A DNA stretch of 64,000 nt from an uncultured Sphingomonadaceae bacterium (GCA_946479505.1 CAMLGC010000006.1:1-64000), one strand, 5' to 3'. Counted from the first letter of the stretch, positions 1-8,665 are shown. Numbers and translations are program-made. The notes: a model not told the origin generated them from the sequence alone.

Positions 1-2
1 AC

Positions 3-1115
3 GGCGTCGCGATGAGCCCCAAGGCGGGCGCGCACGGCGAATTGTGCGGCATCTTGTGCATCAAGGCGGCGCTCGAGAAGCGCGGCGAGGGACACCGCAA
101 GGTCGTCCTCGTCCCCGAAAGCGCGCACGGCACGAACCCCGCGACCGCGGCGTTCGCGGGCTTCACCGTCGAGGACATCCCCGCGACCGCCGAGGGCCGC
201 GTCGATCTGGAAGCGCTCAAGCGCCGGCTCGGGCCGGACGTCGCCGCGGTGATGATTACCAATCCGAACACCTGCGGCCTGTTCGAGCGCGACATGAAGG
301 CGATCTCGGACGCGGTGCATGACGCGGGCGGCTACGTCTATTGCGACGGCGCGAACTTCAACGCGATCGTCGGACGCGTGCGGCCCGGCGACCTCGGCGT
401 CGATGCGATGCACATCAATCTCCACAAGACCTTCTCGACCCCGCACGGCGGCGGCGGGCCGGGCTCGGGGCCGGTGGTGCTTTCGGAGGCGCTGTCGCCG
501 TTCGGGCCTTTGCCCTTCACCGCGCGCTACGAGGACGGGTATATCCGCCTGATCGAGGAGGAGACGGTCGGCGAGGACCATCCCGACAGCTTCGGCCGGA
601 TGACCGCGTTTCATGGCCAGATGGGGATGTTCACGCGCGCGCTTGCGTACATTCTGAGCCACGGCGCGGACGGGTTGAAGCAGGTCGCCGAGGATGCGGT
701 GCTCAACGCCAACTACATCCTGCGCAGCCTCGACGACGTGCTCGACGCGCCGTTCGGCGGCAGCGGGCCATGCATGCACGAAGCGTTGTTCTCCGACGAG
801 GGGCTGGCCGAAGGCTTCACCACGCTCGACATCGCCAAGGCGCTGATCGACGAGGGCTTCCATCCGATGACGATGTATTTCCCGCTCGTCGTCCACGGCG
901 CGATGCTGGTCGAGCCGACCGAGACCGAATCGAAGGCGGTGCTCGATCAGTTCATCGGCGCGCTGCGTTCGGTGGCGGAGCGCGCGAAAGCCGGCGATCC
1001 GGCACTCAAGACCGCGCCGCACTTCGCGCCGCGCCGCCGGCTCGACGAGACGCTCGCCGCGCGCAAACCGGTGCTGGTGTGGACCGACCCCGACCTCGCC
1101 GAGGCGGCGGAGTAA
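3..1115 (+). CDS. gcvPB: Glycine dehydrogenase (decarboxylating) subunit 2, C-terminal part
   Basis: This is the beta subunit of the split P-protein of the glycine cleavage system, which decarboxylates glycine on PLP and passes the aminomethyl group to lipoyl GcvH. The frame is open from the window edge (GVAMSPKAGAHGELCG), so the start lies upstream and roughly the last 370 residues of a protein of about 500 are visible. The PLP-binding segment NLHKTFSTPHGGGGPG is present, with the Schiff-base lysine codon at 426-428, preceded by the CDGAN aspartate motif. It is followed after only 5 nt by a DUF938 methyltransferase. The identification is firm; only the missing N-terminus is uncertain. Confidence 0.95.
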   Translation, partial: GVAMSPKAGAHGELCGILCIKAALEKRGEGHRKVVLVPESAHGTNPATAAFAGFTVEDIPATAEGRVDLEALKRRLGPDVAAVMITNPNTCGLFERDMKAISDAVHDAGGYVYCDGANFNAIVGRVRPGDLGVDAMHINLHKTFSTPHGGGGPGSGPVVLSEALSPFGPLPFTARYEDGYIRLIEEETVGEDHPDSFGRMTAFHGQMGMFTRALAYILSHGADGLKQVAEDAVLNANYILRSLDDVLDAPFGGSGPCMHEALFSDEGLAEGFTTLDIAKALIDEGFHPMTMYFPLVVHGAMLVEPTETESKAVLDQFIGALRSVAERAKAGDPALKTAPHFAPRRRLDETLAARKPVLVWTDPDLAEAAE

Positions 1116-1120
1116 AGCGC

Positions 1121-1747
1121 ATGGTCAGCGAGCGCCCCTGGCTCGACGGGAGCGAAGGCGGGCCGCGGCAGCACGCGCCCGCCACCCGGCGCAACCGCGA
1201 GGCGATCGCGCGCGTGCTGATGAACGCGCTGCCCGTCACCGGCCTCATCCTTGAGGTGGCGAGCGGCACCGGTGAGCATTGCGCGCATTTCGCGCGCGAG
1301 TTTCCGGCCCAGACCTGGCAGCCGAGCGACCCGGACGCACAGGCGCGCGACTCGATCGTCGTGTGGACGACGGGCCTCGCCAACGTCCGTCCGCCACTCG
1401 ATCTCGACGCCTCTGCGCCCGACTGGCCGATCGACCGCGCCGATGCCGTGGTGTGCATCAACATGATCCATGTGAGCCCGTGGGAGGCGACGCTCGGGCT
1501 TTTCGCAGGCGCGGCGCGGATACTCGCCAGCGGCGCACCCCTCGTCCTCTACGGCGCCTATCGCCGCGACGACGCGCCCACCGCGCCAAGCAACGAGGCG
1601 TTCGACGCGTCACTCAGGGCGCACGATCCGTGCTGGGGCCTGCGCCGAGTCGAAGACGTGCGTGCCGAGGCGGGAAAAGCGGGCTTCACCTTCGAGCGAT
1701 TGGTCGAGATGCCGGCCAACAACCTGTCGCTGGTTTTCCGCGCCTGA
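1121..1747 (+). CDS. DUF938 family SAM-dependent methyltransferase-like protein
   Basis: This protein of 208 residues has a class I methyltransferase fold. The SAM-binding motif LEVASGTGEHCAHFA lies around residues 45-60, and the acidic DADAVVCINMIHVSPWEAT region and the C-terminal NNLSLVFR are hallmarks of the DUF938 (METTL26-like) family. Substrates of this family are not established. The ATG is 5 nt after the gcvPB stop, so the two are probably cotranscribed, although no metabolic link is obvious. A cytoplasmic location is inferred because no signal peptide or membrane segment is visible. Confidence 0.85.
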   Translation: MVSERPWLDGSEGGPRQHAPATRRNREAIARVLMNALPVTGLILEVASGTGEHCAHFAREFPAQTWQPSDPDAQARDSIVVWTTGLANVRPPLDLDASAPDWPIDRADAVVCINMIHVSPWEATLGLFAGAARILASGAPLVLYGAYRRDDAPTAPSNEAFDASLRAHDPCWGLRRVEDVRAEAGKAGFTFERLVEMPANNLSLVFRA

Positions 1748-1759
1748 TCGCCACCTTCG

Positions 1760-1817
1760 TTCAACCGCATGGTTGACCAATCTGCTTCCAGCGCTAAATA
1801 TAACCGAATGGTTGAAC
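1760..1817 (+). promoter_or_regulatory. Twin ArsR-type operators overlapping promoter and start codon
   Basis: Two near-identical inverted repeats, AACCGCATGGTTGA (1763-1776) and AACCGAATGGTTGA (1802-1815), lie 39 bp apart. The first overlaps a -35-like TTGACC (1773-1778). Sixteen bases later a -10-like TAAATA (1795-1800) abuts the second, which also covers the ATG at 1808. This is the arrangement expected for an autoregulating ArsR repressor that blocks polymerase. The implied transcription start lies at or near 1808, so the message may be leaderless. Direct binding is inferred, not shown. Confidence 0.65.
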
Positions 1818-2134
1818 AACGACTCGACGCCACCTTTGCCGCGCTCGCCGATCCGACACGCAGAGGGATGTTGGCGGCATTGGCGCTCGGCGAGCGGAGC
1901 GTGGGAGAATTGTCGGCCCCCTATGCGATGAGCTTTGCAGGGGCGGCGAAGCACGTCGGGGTGCTCGAGCGCGCGGGGTTGATCGAGCGGCGGAAGGAGG
2001 GGCGACGGCAGCTCTGTCGGCTGCGTGCCGAACGGCTTGCCGAGGCCGAGGCGTGGCTCCGGCAATGGGAGCGGTTCTGGACGACGAGCCTCGATCGGCT
2101 CGAAGCGATGCTGGCGGAGGAGGCGGCGCAATGA
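1808..2134 (+). CDS. ArsR-family winged-helix transcriptional regulator
   Basis: This compact repressor of 108 residues begins MVEQRLDATFAALADPTRRG, the canonical ArsR N-terminus, followed by a helix-turn-helix (VGELSAPYAMSFAGAAKHVGVLERAGLI) and the wing (ERRKEGRRQLCRL). No metal-binding cysteine pair is seen, so it belongs to the non-metal branch that travels with SRPBCC genes. An in-frame ATG at 1769 would add 13 residues but lies inside the upstream operator with no ribosome-binding site, so 1808 is preferred. The stop overlaps the ATG of the next gene (ATGA), indicating translational coupling. It probably represses its own three-gene operon. Confidence 0.88.
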   Translation: MVEQRLDATFAALADPTRRGMLAALALGERSVGELSAPYAMSFAGAAKHVGVLERAGLIERRKEGRRQLCRLRAERLAEAEAWLRQWERFWTTSLDRLEAMLAEEAAQ

Positions 2135-2577
2135 GCGAGCCGGTGGTGCTGACGGTGCGGCGGGCGTTCGCGGCGACGCCCAAACGCGTGTTCGATGCGT
2201 GGCTCGATCCCGAACAGGCGCGGCAATTTCTGTTCGCAACCCCCGGCGGCGACATGACGACCGTCGAGATCGACGCGCGGGTGGGTGGCGACGCGCTGAT
2301 CGTCGAGCGGCGCGCAGCCGGCGAGGCGCGGCATCGGTTGCGGTTCGAGGTGATCGAACGGCCGCGCCGGCTCGTCTTCCTGTTCGCCGCCGATCCTGCG
2401 GCCGAGGGCGAATGGACGCGGGTGACGATCAAGATCGTGCGCGAGGACGACGGCTGCGTGCTCACGCTGATCCACGAGATGGACCCGGCCTGGGCGGCCT
2501 ATGAGGAGCGTACGCGCGAGGGATGGACGAGCATCCTCGCGGGGCTGGCGGGCCTGGTGGAGACGGCGCATGGATGA
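2131..2577 (+). CDS. SRPBCC (AHSA1-type) domain protein 1
   Basis: This protein of 148 residues is a single START/AHSA1 hydrophobic-pocket domain. It opens with VLTVRRAFAATPKRVFDAWLDPEQARQFLF, has the central RLRFEVIERPRRLVFLF strand pair, and ends in a C-terminal helix around EGWTSILAGLAGLVE. Such proteins bind small hydrophobic ligands or act as co-chaperone-like factors; the ligand here is unknown. It sits between an ArsR regulator and a second SRPBCC gene, overlapping both (4 nt before, 8 nt after), so the trio is one coupled operon, an arrangement frequent in proteobacteria. Confidence 0.85.
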   Translation: MSEPVVLTVRRAFAATPKRVFDAWLDPEQARQFLFATPGGDMTTVEIDARVGGDALIVERRAAGEARHRLRFEVIERPRRLVFLFAADPAAEGEWTRVTIKIVREDDGCVLTLIHEMDPAWAAYEERTREGWTSILAGLAGLVETAHG

Positions 2578-3085
2578 CGTGATCTCGGATGCAGACGGCG
2601 GGATGCTGCGCTTCGAGCGGGTGCTCGACGCGGCCGTCGAGACGGTATGGGCGTGGCTGGTCGAGCCCGAGAAGCGCAAATTGTGGTTCGCGGGCGGGGA
2701 GATCGAGTTGCGCGAGGGCGGGGCGGCGGACCTCGTGTTCGACCACGATAATCTGTCGGCCGATTCGGTGCCCTATCCGGAGGACTATGCGCGGTGGAAG
2801 GGCGCGACCTCGCACGAGCAGGTGGTGGCGATCGACCCGCCACACCTGCTCGCGATCACCTGGGGCGAGGGCAGGAACGGGATAGCGCGGTTCGAATTGT
2901 CGGCCGAGGGCGAGAAGACCCGGCTGGTGCTGACGCATACCGGGATCGGCGATGCGGCCATGCGGCACGGGACGGCGGCGGGGTGGCGCTCGCATCTCGC
3001 GGTGTTGGCGGGAAGGCTCTCGGGGGAGCCGGTGCGGGATTTCTGGGCGTTGCACGGGGAATCGGAGCGCGTGGTTTCCGAATAA
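2570..3085 (+). CDS. SRPBCC (AHSA1-type) domain protein 2
   Basis: This is a second START/AHSA1 domain protein of 171 residues, with LRFERVLDAAVETVWAWLVEPEKRKLWFAGG at the N-terminus and GWRSHLAVLAGRL in the final helix. The middle insertion VFDHDNLSADSVPYPEDYARWKGATSHEQVV is typical of the ATPase-activator-like subgroup. It starts inside the end of the previous gene and is the last gene of the ArsR-SRPBCC operon. A cluster of palindromes follows immediately downstream. The ligand and phenotype are unknown. Confidence 0.83.
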   Translation: MDDVISDADGGMLRFERVLDAAVETVWAWLVEPEKRKLWFAGGEIELREGGAADLVFDHDNLSADSVPYPEDYARWKGATSHEQVVAIDPPHLLAITWGEGRNGIARFELSAEGEKTRLVLTHTGIGDAAMRHGTAAGWRSHLAVLAGRLSGEPVRDFWALHGESERVVSE

Positions 3086-3095
3086 CCAACCAATT

Positions 3096-3192
3096 GTCAC
3101 CCCGGACTGGTTTCCGGGGTCCACTGTTGCACGAAAGACGGGCGCTGCGGTCTTTCGCTACCGTGGATGCCGGAATACGCGTCCGGCATGAC
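3096..3192. repeat. Composite palindromic (REP-like) element
   Basis: Three hairpins stand in series: CCCCGGA/TCCGGGG (3100-3119), CGAAAGAC/GTCTTTCG (3132-3157) and ATGCCGGA/TCCGGCAT (3167-3189). The outer ends GTCACCCCGGA and TCCGGCATGAC are imperfect inverted copies of each other. The unit fills the space between the convergent SRPBCC operon and peptidase gene. It resembles the CCGGA...TCCGG repeat at 12.7 kb, so both probably belong to one dispersed family. Confidence 0.7.
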
Positions 3193-3203
3193 GGCCGAGA
3201 ATG

Positions 3204-4106
3204 TCACACCGGGCCGTCGAAGGTGCTGCACGCCGCCGGATCGCCCGTTTTGAGGCCGGTGCGCAGCCACTGCATGCGGTTTGCCGAGCTGCCGTGGGTG
3301 AAGCTGTCCGGCACGACGCGGCCTTGGGATTCGCGCTGGAGCGTGTCGTCCCCGATCGCGGCGGCGGCGGTGAGGCCTTCCTCGATATCGCCGGGATCGA
3401 GCCGCGCGCGGTTGGCGGCGCCCCACACGCCGGCATAGCAATCGGCCTGGAGCTCGAGGCGGACCGACAGCGCGTTGCCTTCGACCCGGCTCGATTGCGC
3501 CATCTGCTGCTGGACCTGGTCCGAGGTGCCGAGCAGATTCTGGATGTGATGGCCGAATTCGTGCGCGATCACGTAATTCTGCGCGAAATCGCCCTGCGCG
3601 CCGAAGCGGTTCTGGAGCTCGGCGAAAAAGCTTGTGTCGAGATAGATGCCCTGATCGGTCGGGCAGTAGAACGGCCCCATCGCCGCCTGCGCCGCGCCGC
3701 AACCCGAACGGCCACGCCCTGAATAGAAGACGAGCTTGGGCGCCTGGTACGGAATGCCCGACTGGCGGAAGATCGACGCCCAGGTCTGGTTCGCCGAGCT
3801 GAAGGCGTCGCACGCGATGCGGCTGCGCGTATCGACCATGCAGGCCTGCTGCGCGGCGGTGCCGCCCGATTGCGACGCCTGCTGCGTCGGCGCCTGGCTG
3901 CCGCCGCCGATCAGCCCGCCAAGATTGCCGAGCCCGCCGAACACCGCGAACAGGATCAGCACCACCACGATCCCGCCGCAGCCGAAGCGGCTGCCGATCA
4001 GCGGCAAGAGGAAGAACAGTCCGCCGCCGCCGCCCAAACCGCCGAACCCGCCGCTGCCGCGCTGGTCCTCGACATTGATGTTGGGATCGAAATCGTCGAG
4101 CCGCAT
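3204..4106 (-). CDS. ypfJ: Neutral zinc metallopeptidase, YpfJ/KPN_02809 family
   Basis: This protein of 300 residues begins MRLDDFDPNINVEDQRG, followed by a glycine-rich linker and one membrane segment (GCGGIVVVLILFAVFGGLG, about residues 43-61). The C-terminal peptidase domain carries the zinc-binding motif HEFGHHIQN and a downstream acidic site LELQADCYAGVWG. It is probably an inner-membrane-anchored protease with a periplasmic catalytic domain, as inferred for the family; the substrate is unknown. An upstream in-frame start would add a non-conserved 21-residue stretch, so the ATG before RLDDFDP is chosen. It stands alone, divergent from the dehydrogenase gene. Confidence 0.88.
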   Translation of the reverse strand: MRLDDFDPNINVEDQRGSGGFGGLGGGGGLFFLLPLIGSRFGCGGIVVVLILFAVFGGLGNLGGLIGGGSQAPTQQASQSGGTAAQQACMVDTRSRIACDAFSSANQTWASIFRQSGIPYQAPKLVFYSGRGRSGCGAAQAAMGPFYCPTDQGIYLDTSFFAELQNRFGAQGDFAQNYVIAHEFGHHIQNLLGTSDQVQQQMAQSSRVEGNALSVRLELQADCYAGVWGAANRARLDPGDIEEGLTAAAAIGDDTLQRESQGRVVPDSFTHGSSANRMQWLRTGLKTGDPAACSTFDGPV

Positions 4107-4231
4107 GGCGCCTGTGCCCCTTTTTTTATGGTCGTTCGGATGAATGCGCGAGGGGCGGCGGGGTTGCAATCGGCCTTGATCGTGCGGGCCCGCGGCGGCA
4201 TCGCAGCCCGTATCAATCCAGGGAGACTGCC

Positions 4232-5014
4232 ATGTTCCTCAAGGGCAAGACCGCCATCGTCACCGGCTCCACCTCGGGGATCGGGCTTGCGCTCGCGAAG
4301 GCGCTCGCCGCCGAGGGCGCGCAGGTCGTGCTCAACGGCTTCGGCGACGCCGAGGCGATCGAGGCGGAGCGCGCCGAGCTCGAGAAGACGAGCGGCAAGG
4401 CGCTCTACGACGACGCCGACATGACCAGGCCGGAAGAGATCGAAGCGATGGTCGCGCGGTGCCATGCCGAGCTCGGCGGGCCGGACATCGTCGTCGCCAA
4501 TGCTGGCATCCAGCATGTCGCCAGAATCGAGGATTTCCCGCCCGAAAACTTCGAGGCGATCATCAAGATCAACATGATGTCCGCTTGGTATCTCTACCGC
4601 GCCGCGGTGCCGCACATGAAGGCGAACAAATGGGGACGGATCATCTCGACCGCATCGGCGCACAGCCTCGTCGCGAGCCCCAACAAGAGCGCCTATGTGA
4701 TGGCCAAGCACGGCATTGCGGGGCTCACCAAGACGCTCGCGCTCGAGGTCGCGACGGGGGGAATCACGGTCAACTGCATCTCGCCGGGCTATGTCTGGAC
4801 GCCGCTGGTCGAGGCGCAGATCCCCGACACGATGGCCTCGCGCGGGCTCACGCGCGAGCAGGTGGTGAACGACGTGCTCCTCGCCGCGCAGCCGACTAAG
4901 GAGTTCGTCACGCCCGAGCAGGTGGCGAGCCTGGCGCTCTATCTGTGCCGCGACGAGGCGAAGGCGATCACGGGCGCGAACCTGTCGATGGATGGCGGGT
5001 GGACGGCCGCCTGA
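4232..5014 (+). CDS. bdhA: 3-hydroxybutyrate dehydrogenase (short-chain dehydrogenase)
   Basis: This NAD-dependent SDR of 260 residues is expected to interconvert 3-hydroxybutyrate and acetoacetate in polyhydroxybutyrate turnover. It shows the cofactor motif TGSTSGIG near the N-terminus, NAG (VVANAGIQH), the catalytic serine region STASAHSLVASPNKS and the YxxxK motif YVMAK. The PGYVWTPLV and the C-terminal ANLSMDGGWTAA match the bacterial 3HB dehydrogenase subgroup. A GGGAGA ribosome-binding site precedes the ATG. The gene is monocistronic and converges on the CDF transporter, with 9 nt between the stops. Confidence 0.9.
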   Translation: MFLKGKTAIVTGSTSGIGLALAKALAAEGAQVVLNGFGDAEAIEAERAELEKTSGKALYDDADMTRPEEIEAMVARCHAELGGPDIVVANAGIQHVARIEDFPPENFEAIIKINMMSAWYLYRAAVPHMKANKWGRIISTASAHSLVASPNKSAYVMAKHGIAGLTKTLALEVATGGITVNCISPGYVWTPLVEAQIPDTMASRGLTREQVVNDVLLAAQPTKEFVTPEQVASLALYLCRDEAKAITGANLSMDGGWTAA

Positions 5015-5023
5015 ATCGAGCCG

Positions 5024-5989
5024 CTATTGCTTCGGCACCTCGGGCGGCGGGACGACGGTCGCGTTCTCGGCCTTTTCGGGGCGGATGTAGATCGTGGAAA
5101 GCGACGGGAGCGCCTGTTTGAGCCCGGCCTCGATCTCCTCGATCAGCGTCTCGGCCCGGCCCATCGTCACCGCATCGTCGAAATCGACGCTCAGCGCGAC
5201 GAACACCGAATTGGGGCCGGTGTGGAGCGTGCGGACGTGGTTCACCCCCGACACGCCAGGGTGGCCGGCCACGACGCTGTAAACGCCGCGGATCACCTCA
5301 TTGTCGGCGCGCTCGCCGATCAGCAGCCCCTTGGCCTCGCGCGCGAGCAAGGCGGCGACGATGCCGAGGATAAGGCCGATGATGATCGAGGCGATGCCGT
5401 CGATGCGGGGCTCGTCGAGGGCGCGGCTCAAATACACGCCGATCGCGGCGACGACGAGCCCGGCCAGCGCCGCCGAATTCTCGAACAGCACGATGATGAT
5501 GGAGGGGTCCTTCGAGTGGCGGATCGCCTGCCACCAGCCCATCCGCCCCTTGCTCTTCATGAATTCCTTGAGCGCGATCCACGACGAGCCCGCCTCGAGG
5601 ACGAAGGCGACGCCGAGCACGATATAGTTGAGCGTCGCGCTGGTCAGTTCCTCCGGGTGGACGAGATGGACATAGCCTTCGTACACCGACACGCCGGCGC
5701 CGACCGCGAACAGCAGGATCGCGACGACGAACGACCAGAAGTAGAGCTCGCGTTCATAGCCGAAGGGATGGTCGTGGTCGGCGGGCTTTTTCGCGCGGTG
5801 CTTGCCGTAGAGCAGGAGCACCTGGTTGCCGCTGTCGACCACCGAGTGGAACCCCTCGGTGAGCATCGAGGAGGAGCCCGAAATTCCCGCGGCGATGAAC
5901 TTTGCGACCGCGACGCCGAGATTGGCAGCGAGCGCGGCGAAAATGACGAGATTCGATTCCTTCGCCGGCTCTTTGATGTTGTACGCCAT
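5024..5989 (-). CDS. Cation diffusion facilitator family transporter
   Basis: This membrane protein of 321 residues belongs to the CDF family, which exports divalent metals (Zn, Co, Fe, Mn) by proton antiport. Helices I and II contain NLGVAVAKFIAAG and the metal-site motif EGFHSVVDSGNQ. Helix V carries a further acidic region (ENSAALAGLVVAAIG), and a soluble C-terminal domain (HPGVSGVNHVRTLHTGPNSVFVALSVDFDD) follows. The start at MAYNIKEPAKESN is chosen because upstream residues are not membrane-protein-like. The metal specificity cannot be read from the sequence. Confidence 0.9.
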   Translation of the reverse strand: MAYNIKEPAKESNLVIFAALAANLGVAVAKFIAAGISGSSSMLTEGFHSVVDSGNQVLLLYGKHRAKKPADHDHPFGYERELYFWSFVVAILLFAVGAGVSVYEGYVHLVHPEELTSATLNYIVLGVAFVLEAGSSWIALKEFMKSKGRMGWWQAIRHSKDPSIIIVLFENSAALAGLVVAAIGVYLSRALDEPRIDGIASIIIGLILGIVAALLAREAKGLLIGERADNEVIRGVYSVVAGHPGVSGVNHVRTLHTGPNSVFVALSVDFDDAVTMGRAETLIEEIEAGLKQALPSLSTIYIRPEKAENATVVPPPEVPKQ

Positions 5990-6068
5990 GTGCCTTCGGT
6001 TCTCCTTCGTGACATGGCAAGCGAGGAAGGCTTGGTTCGGTTCCGCCCGCGAGCGCGAAATCGTCGGC

Positions 6069-7832
6069 TCAGTCGGCCCAGGCGGCGTCGTCGAGGTGGA
6101 GCTCGGCCGCAGGTTTCGCACCCCAATCGTCGATCTTCGCGCGGCCCGCGAGCCATAGCCGGCGGTGCGGCGGCGCGCCGAGCAGCGCCTGACCGAGCGG
6201 GGTTTCGGCTTGGCGGAAGGCGACGGCTTTGAGGCTGCCGCCGTCCTCGCCCGAAACGATGGCGCGAACATGGCCGTTGCCCACGACGTCGGCCTTGATG
6301 ATGCGCACGGGCCCCGCGGCGACGCGCGGCGCGGGCCAGCCCATCCCGTAGGGGCCCCCGCCATCGAGCGCGGTGACGAGATCCGGCGTCACCCCGCGCG
6401 GGGCGAGCAATGCGTCGAGGAGCAGCGCGCGCTCACCGAGCGAGCGGGTGACGTGCTCGGCCAAGCGGTCCTCGAGGAAGTCGGCGAAGGCGTCGATCCG
6501 GTCGGCGGCGATGGTGAGCCCCGCCGCCATCGCATGCCCGCCGCCCGCGACGAGGAGGCCGGAATCCTTCGCGGCGAGCACCGCAGCGCCGAGATCGACC
6601 CCCGCGATCGAGCGGCCCGACCCCTTGCCGACGCCGTCGCCGTCGAGCGCGATCACGATTGCGGGACGGCCGAATTTTTCCTTGAGGCGTCCCGCGACGA
6701 TGCCGATCACGCCCGCATGCCAGCCCGCGCCTGCGACGACGGCAATCGCGCGATCGCCCTTGGTTGCGCATTGCGCTTCGGCGGCCTCCTGCACGCCCGC
6801 TTCGATCGCGCGGCGTTCCTCGTTGAGGCAATCGAGCTCGGCGGCGATGCGGCGGGCTTCCTCGGGATCGCGGGTGGTGAGCAGGCGGACGCCGAGATCG
6901 GAGCGGCCGACGCGGCCGCCGGCGTTGATGCGGGGTCCCAGTGCGAAGCCGAGATCGGTCGCGGTGGGGGCGCGGGTGAGGCGCGAGGCCTCGATCAGCG
7001 CGACGAGGCCGATGTTGCGGCGCTGCGCCATCACCTTGAGACCCTGCGCGACGAAGGCGCGGTTGAGGCCCTTGAGCTGGGCGACGTCCGCGACGGTGCC
7101 GAGTGCGACGATGTCGAGCAGGTCGAGCAGGCGCGGCTCGGGCCGACCGGCGAAGAAGCCGCGGCTGCGCAGCGTCCGCACGAGCGCGGCGGCGAGCAGG
7201 AAGGCGACGCCCACCGCCGCGAGATGGCCGTGCGCCGCGCCCTCGCCTTCGTCGAGCCGGTTAGGATTGACGAGCGCGTGCGCGACCGGGAGCGCGGCGG
7301 CGCATTTGTGGTGATCGACGACGATCACGTCGACCCCGGCCGCCTTCGCCATCTCCAGCGCCTCGAACGCCTGCGCGCCGCAATCGACGGTGACGATCAG
7401 CGATGCGCCCTCCTGCGCCAGCCGCACCAAGGCCTCGCCCGAGGGGCCGTAGCCCTCCATCAGCCGATCGGGGATGTACGGCCGCGCCTCGATGCCGAGA
7501 TCGCGCAGCAGCAGGATCATGAGTGCTGCCGACGTGGCGCCATCGACGTCGTAATCGCCGAAGATCGCGATCGTCTCGCGCGCAACCACGGCATCGGCGA
7601 GACGGGTTGCAGCGCGGTCCATGTCGCGGAAGACGGAAGGATCGGGCATGAAGCCGCGGATACTGGGTGTTCTGTGCGCGTCGAGCCCGTCGCGCGGGCA
7701 GCCGCGCGCGAGGAGGAGTTGGGTGACGAGATCGTCGGGCGCATAGCCCGGATCGCGTGCATCCGCCTCGAGCGACCGCCACCGCCACGGCTGGCCCAGG
7801 ATCGAGCGGGCGATGTTGAGAACCGGCGTCAC
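6069..7832 (-). CDS. recJ: Single-stranded-DNA-specific exonuclease RecJ
   Basis: This 5'-3' ssDNA exonuclease acts in RecFOR recombination and mismatch repair. It shows the DHH-family motifs GDYDVDGATSAA (motif I), VDCGAQA, VVDHHKC (the DHH motif) and, in the DHHA1 domain, GRSIAGVDLG and GGGHAMAAG. A GTG start gives about 587 residues beginning with TPVLNIARSILGQPW, which looks like the conserved N-terminus; another GTG at 7892 would add 20 residues. No strong ribosome-binding site distinguishes them. It lies downstream of the oxygenase gene on the same strand and may be cotranscribed. Confidence 0.93.
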   Translation of the reverse strand: MTPVLNIARSILGQPWRWRSLEADARDPGYAPDDLVTQLLLARGCPRDGLDAHRTPSIRGFMPDPSVFRDMDRAATRLADAVVARETIAIFGDYDVDGATSAALMILLLRDLGIEARPYIPDRLMEGYGPSGEALVRLAQEGASLIVTVDCGAQAFEALEMAKAAGVDVIVVDHHKCAAALPVAHALVNPNRLDEGEGAAHGHLAAVGVAFLLAAALVRTLRSRGFFAGRPEPRLLDLLDIVALGTVADVAQLKGLNRAFVAQGLKVMAQRRNIGLVALIEASRLTRAPTATDLGFALGPRINAGGRVGRSDLGVRLLTTRDPEEARRIAAELDCLNEERRAIEAGVQEAAEAQCATKGDRAIAVVAGAGWHAGVIGIVAGRLKEKFGRPAIVIALDGDGVGKGSGRSIAGVDLGAAVLAAKDSGLLVAGGGHAMAAGLTIAADRIDAFADFLEDRLAEHVTRSLGERALLLDALLAPRGVTPDLVTALDGGGPYGMGWPAPRVAAGPVRIIKADVVGNGHVRAIVSGEDGGSLKAVAFRQAETPLGQALLGAPPHRRLWLAGRAKIDDWGAKPAAELHLDDAAWAD

Positions 7833-7919
7833 GCCCGTTTGCGTAGAAGATTGCGGGCGGACTTCAAGCGGTTCGTTCGGCACTATTGTCACCCGCCGCC
7901 ATGCCGGGGCTTCGCCCCC

Positions 7920-8600
7920 TCACATCCCCGCTTGCGCGAGCCAGCTCGACTCGCGGAACCACTTGGTGACGATGTATTTGACGCCTCTTGCTACGGGCAT
8001 GCCCTCGTGGAGCGTGACCTCGTTGGGCCTGCCGCCGGGCTTCATGTTGTTCCACGTAAGCAGCAGTCCGCGTTTGGGCGCGACGCGGATGCCGGCGGTG
8101 GGGAACCAGGTCGCGCCGCCTTCCTCGACATCGTTGAGGTAGATCATCGCGGTCCAGGTGCGCTGGCCGCCCTCTTTCTTCATGCGCTGCCAGTAATATT
8201 CGGATTCGTGAAAATAATCGTGATGCGCGCGGAAGTGCTGGCCGGGCGCGTAGCGTTGGCCCTGCATCGTCTCGCCGTTGGCATACGAAACGCCGAGCAG
8301 GTCGGCGATCGCTTCATCGATCGGCTTCACCTCGGGCGACCAGCGGTTCATGTCGCAGCTCTCGCTGGTGCGGAAGGTCTCGTCCGCATTTTCCGACAGC
8401 AGGGTCGAGGGGCGGCGGTTGGCGTCGATGATCCGAATCAGCGCATCGCACTGGTCGCCGCTGAGAAAATCGGGATGGCGATAGAACTGGATGTCGTCGG
8501 CGCTCGCCTTCGTGACCGCGGGATTGGTCTCGAGCCGCTTCGACACTTCGGCGCCGACGCGCTTGCGCGCCGGCGTTCTGGCTATGGGCAATCGGAACAT
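7920..8600 (-). CDS. 2-oxoglutarate/Fe(II)-dependent prolyl 4-hydroxylase-like oxygenase
   Basis: This protein of 226 residues has the P4H double-stranded beta-helix fold. The iron-binding HxD lies in HFRAHHDYF, and the distal histidine is in VTLHEGMPVARGVKYIVTKWFR, which also supplies the lysine expected to bind 2-oxoglutarate. FLSGDQCDALI near the N-terminus and TWTAMIYLNDVEEGGATWFP are family signatures. The substrate is unknown; bacterial homologues hydroxylate prolines in proteins. It is preceded by a rho-independent terminator that isolates it from the gene upstream. Confidence 0.88.
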   Translation of the reverse strand: MFRLPIARTPARKRVGAEVSKRLETNPAVTKASADDIQFYRHPDFLSGDQCDALIRIIDANRRPSTLLSENADETFRTSESCDMNRWSPEVKPIDEAIADLLGVSYANGETMQGQRYAPGQHFRAHHDYFHESEYYWQRMKKEGGQRTWTAMIYLNDVEEGGATWFPTAGIRVAPKRGLLLTWNNMKPGGRPNEVTLHEGMPVARGVKYIVTKWFRESSWLAQAGM

Positions 8601-8628
8601 GGCGCGTAATTTGTCGCCGGCTTCGGGA

Positions 8629-8665
8629 AAAACAAGGCCCGGCGGTTCCGCGAAGGAACCGCCGG
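8629..8665 (-). terminator. Rho-independent terminator for the RcnB-like gene
   Basis: An 11-bp perfect stem CCGGCGGTTCC/GGAACCGCCGG (8639-8649 and 8655-8665) with loop GCGAA is followed, reading the minus strand, by TTGTTTTT. It sits just downstream of the RcnB-like gene's stop and before the oxygenase start. Confidence 0.85.

Noticed and set aside
6165..8609. Very long plus-strand open frame (814 codons) opposite recJ and the oxygenase gene
   Set aside because: It is antisense to two genes with intact catalytic motifs, is rich in Arg/Asp/Gly/Ala with no domain, and is explained by high GC third positions.
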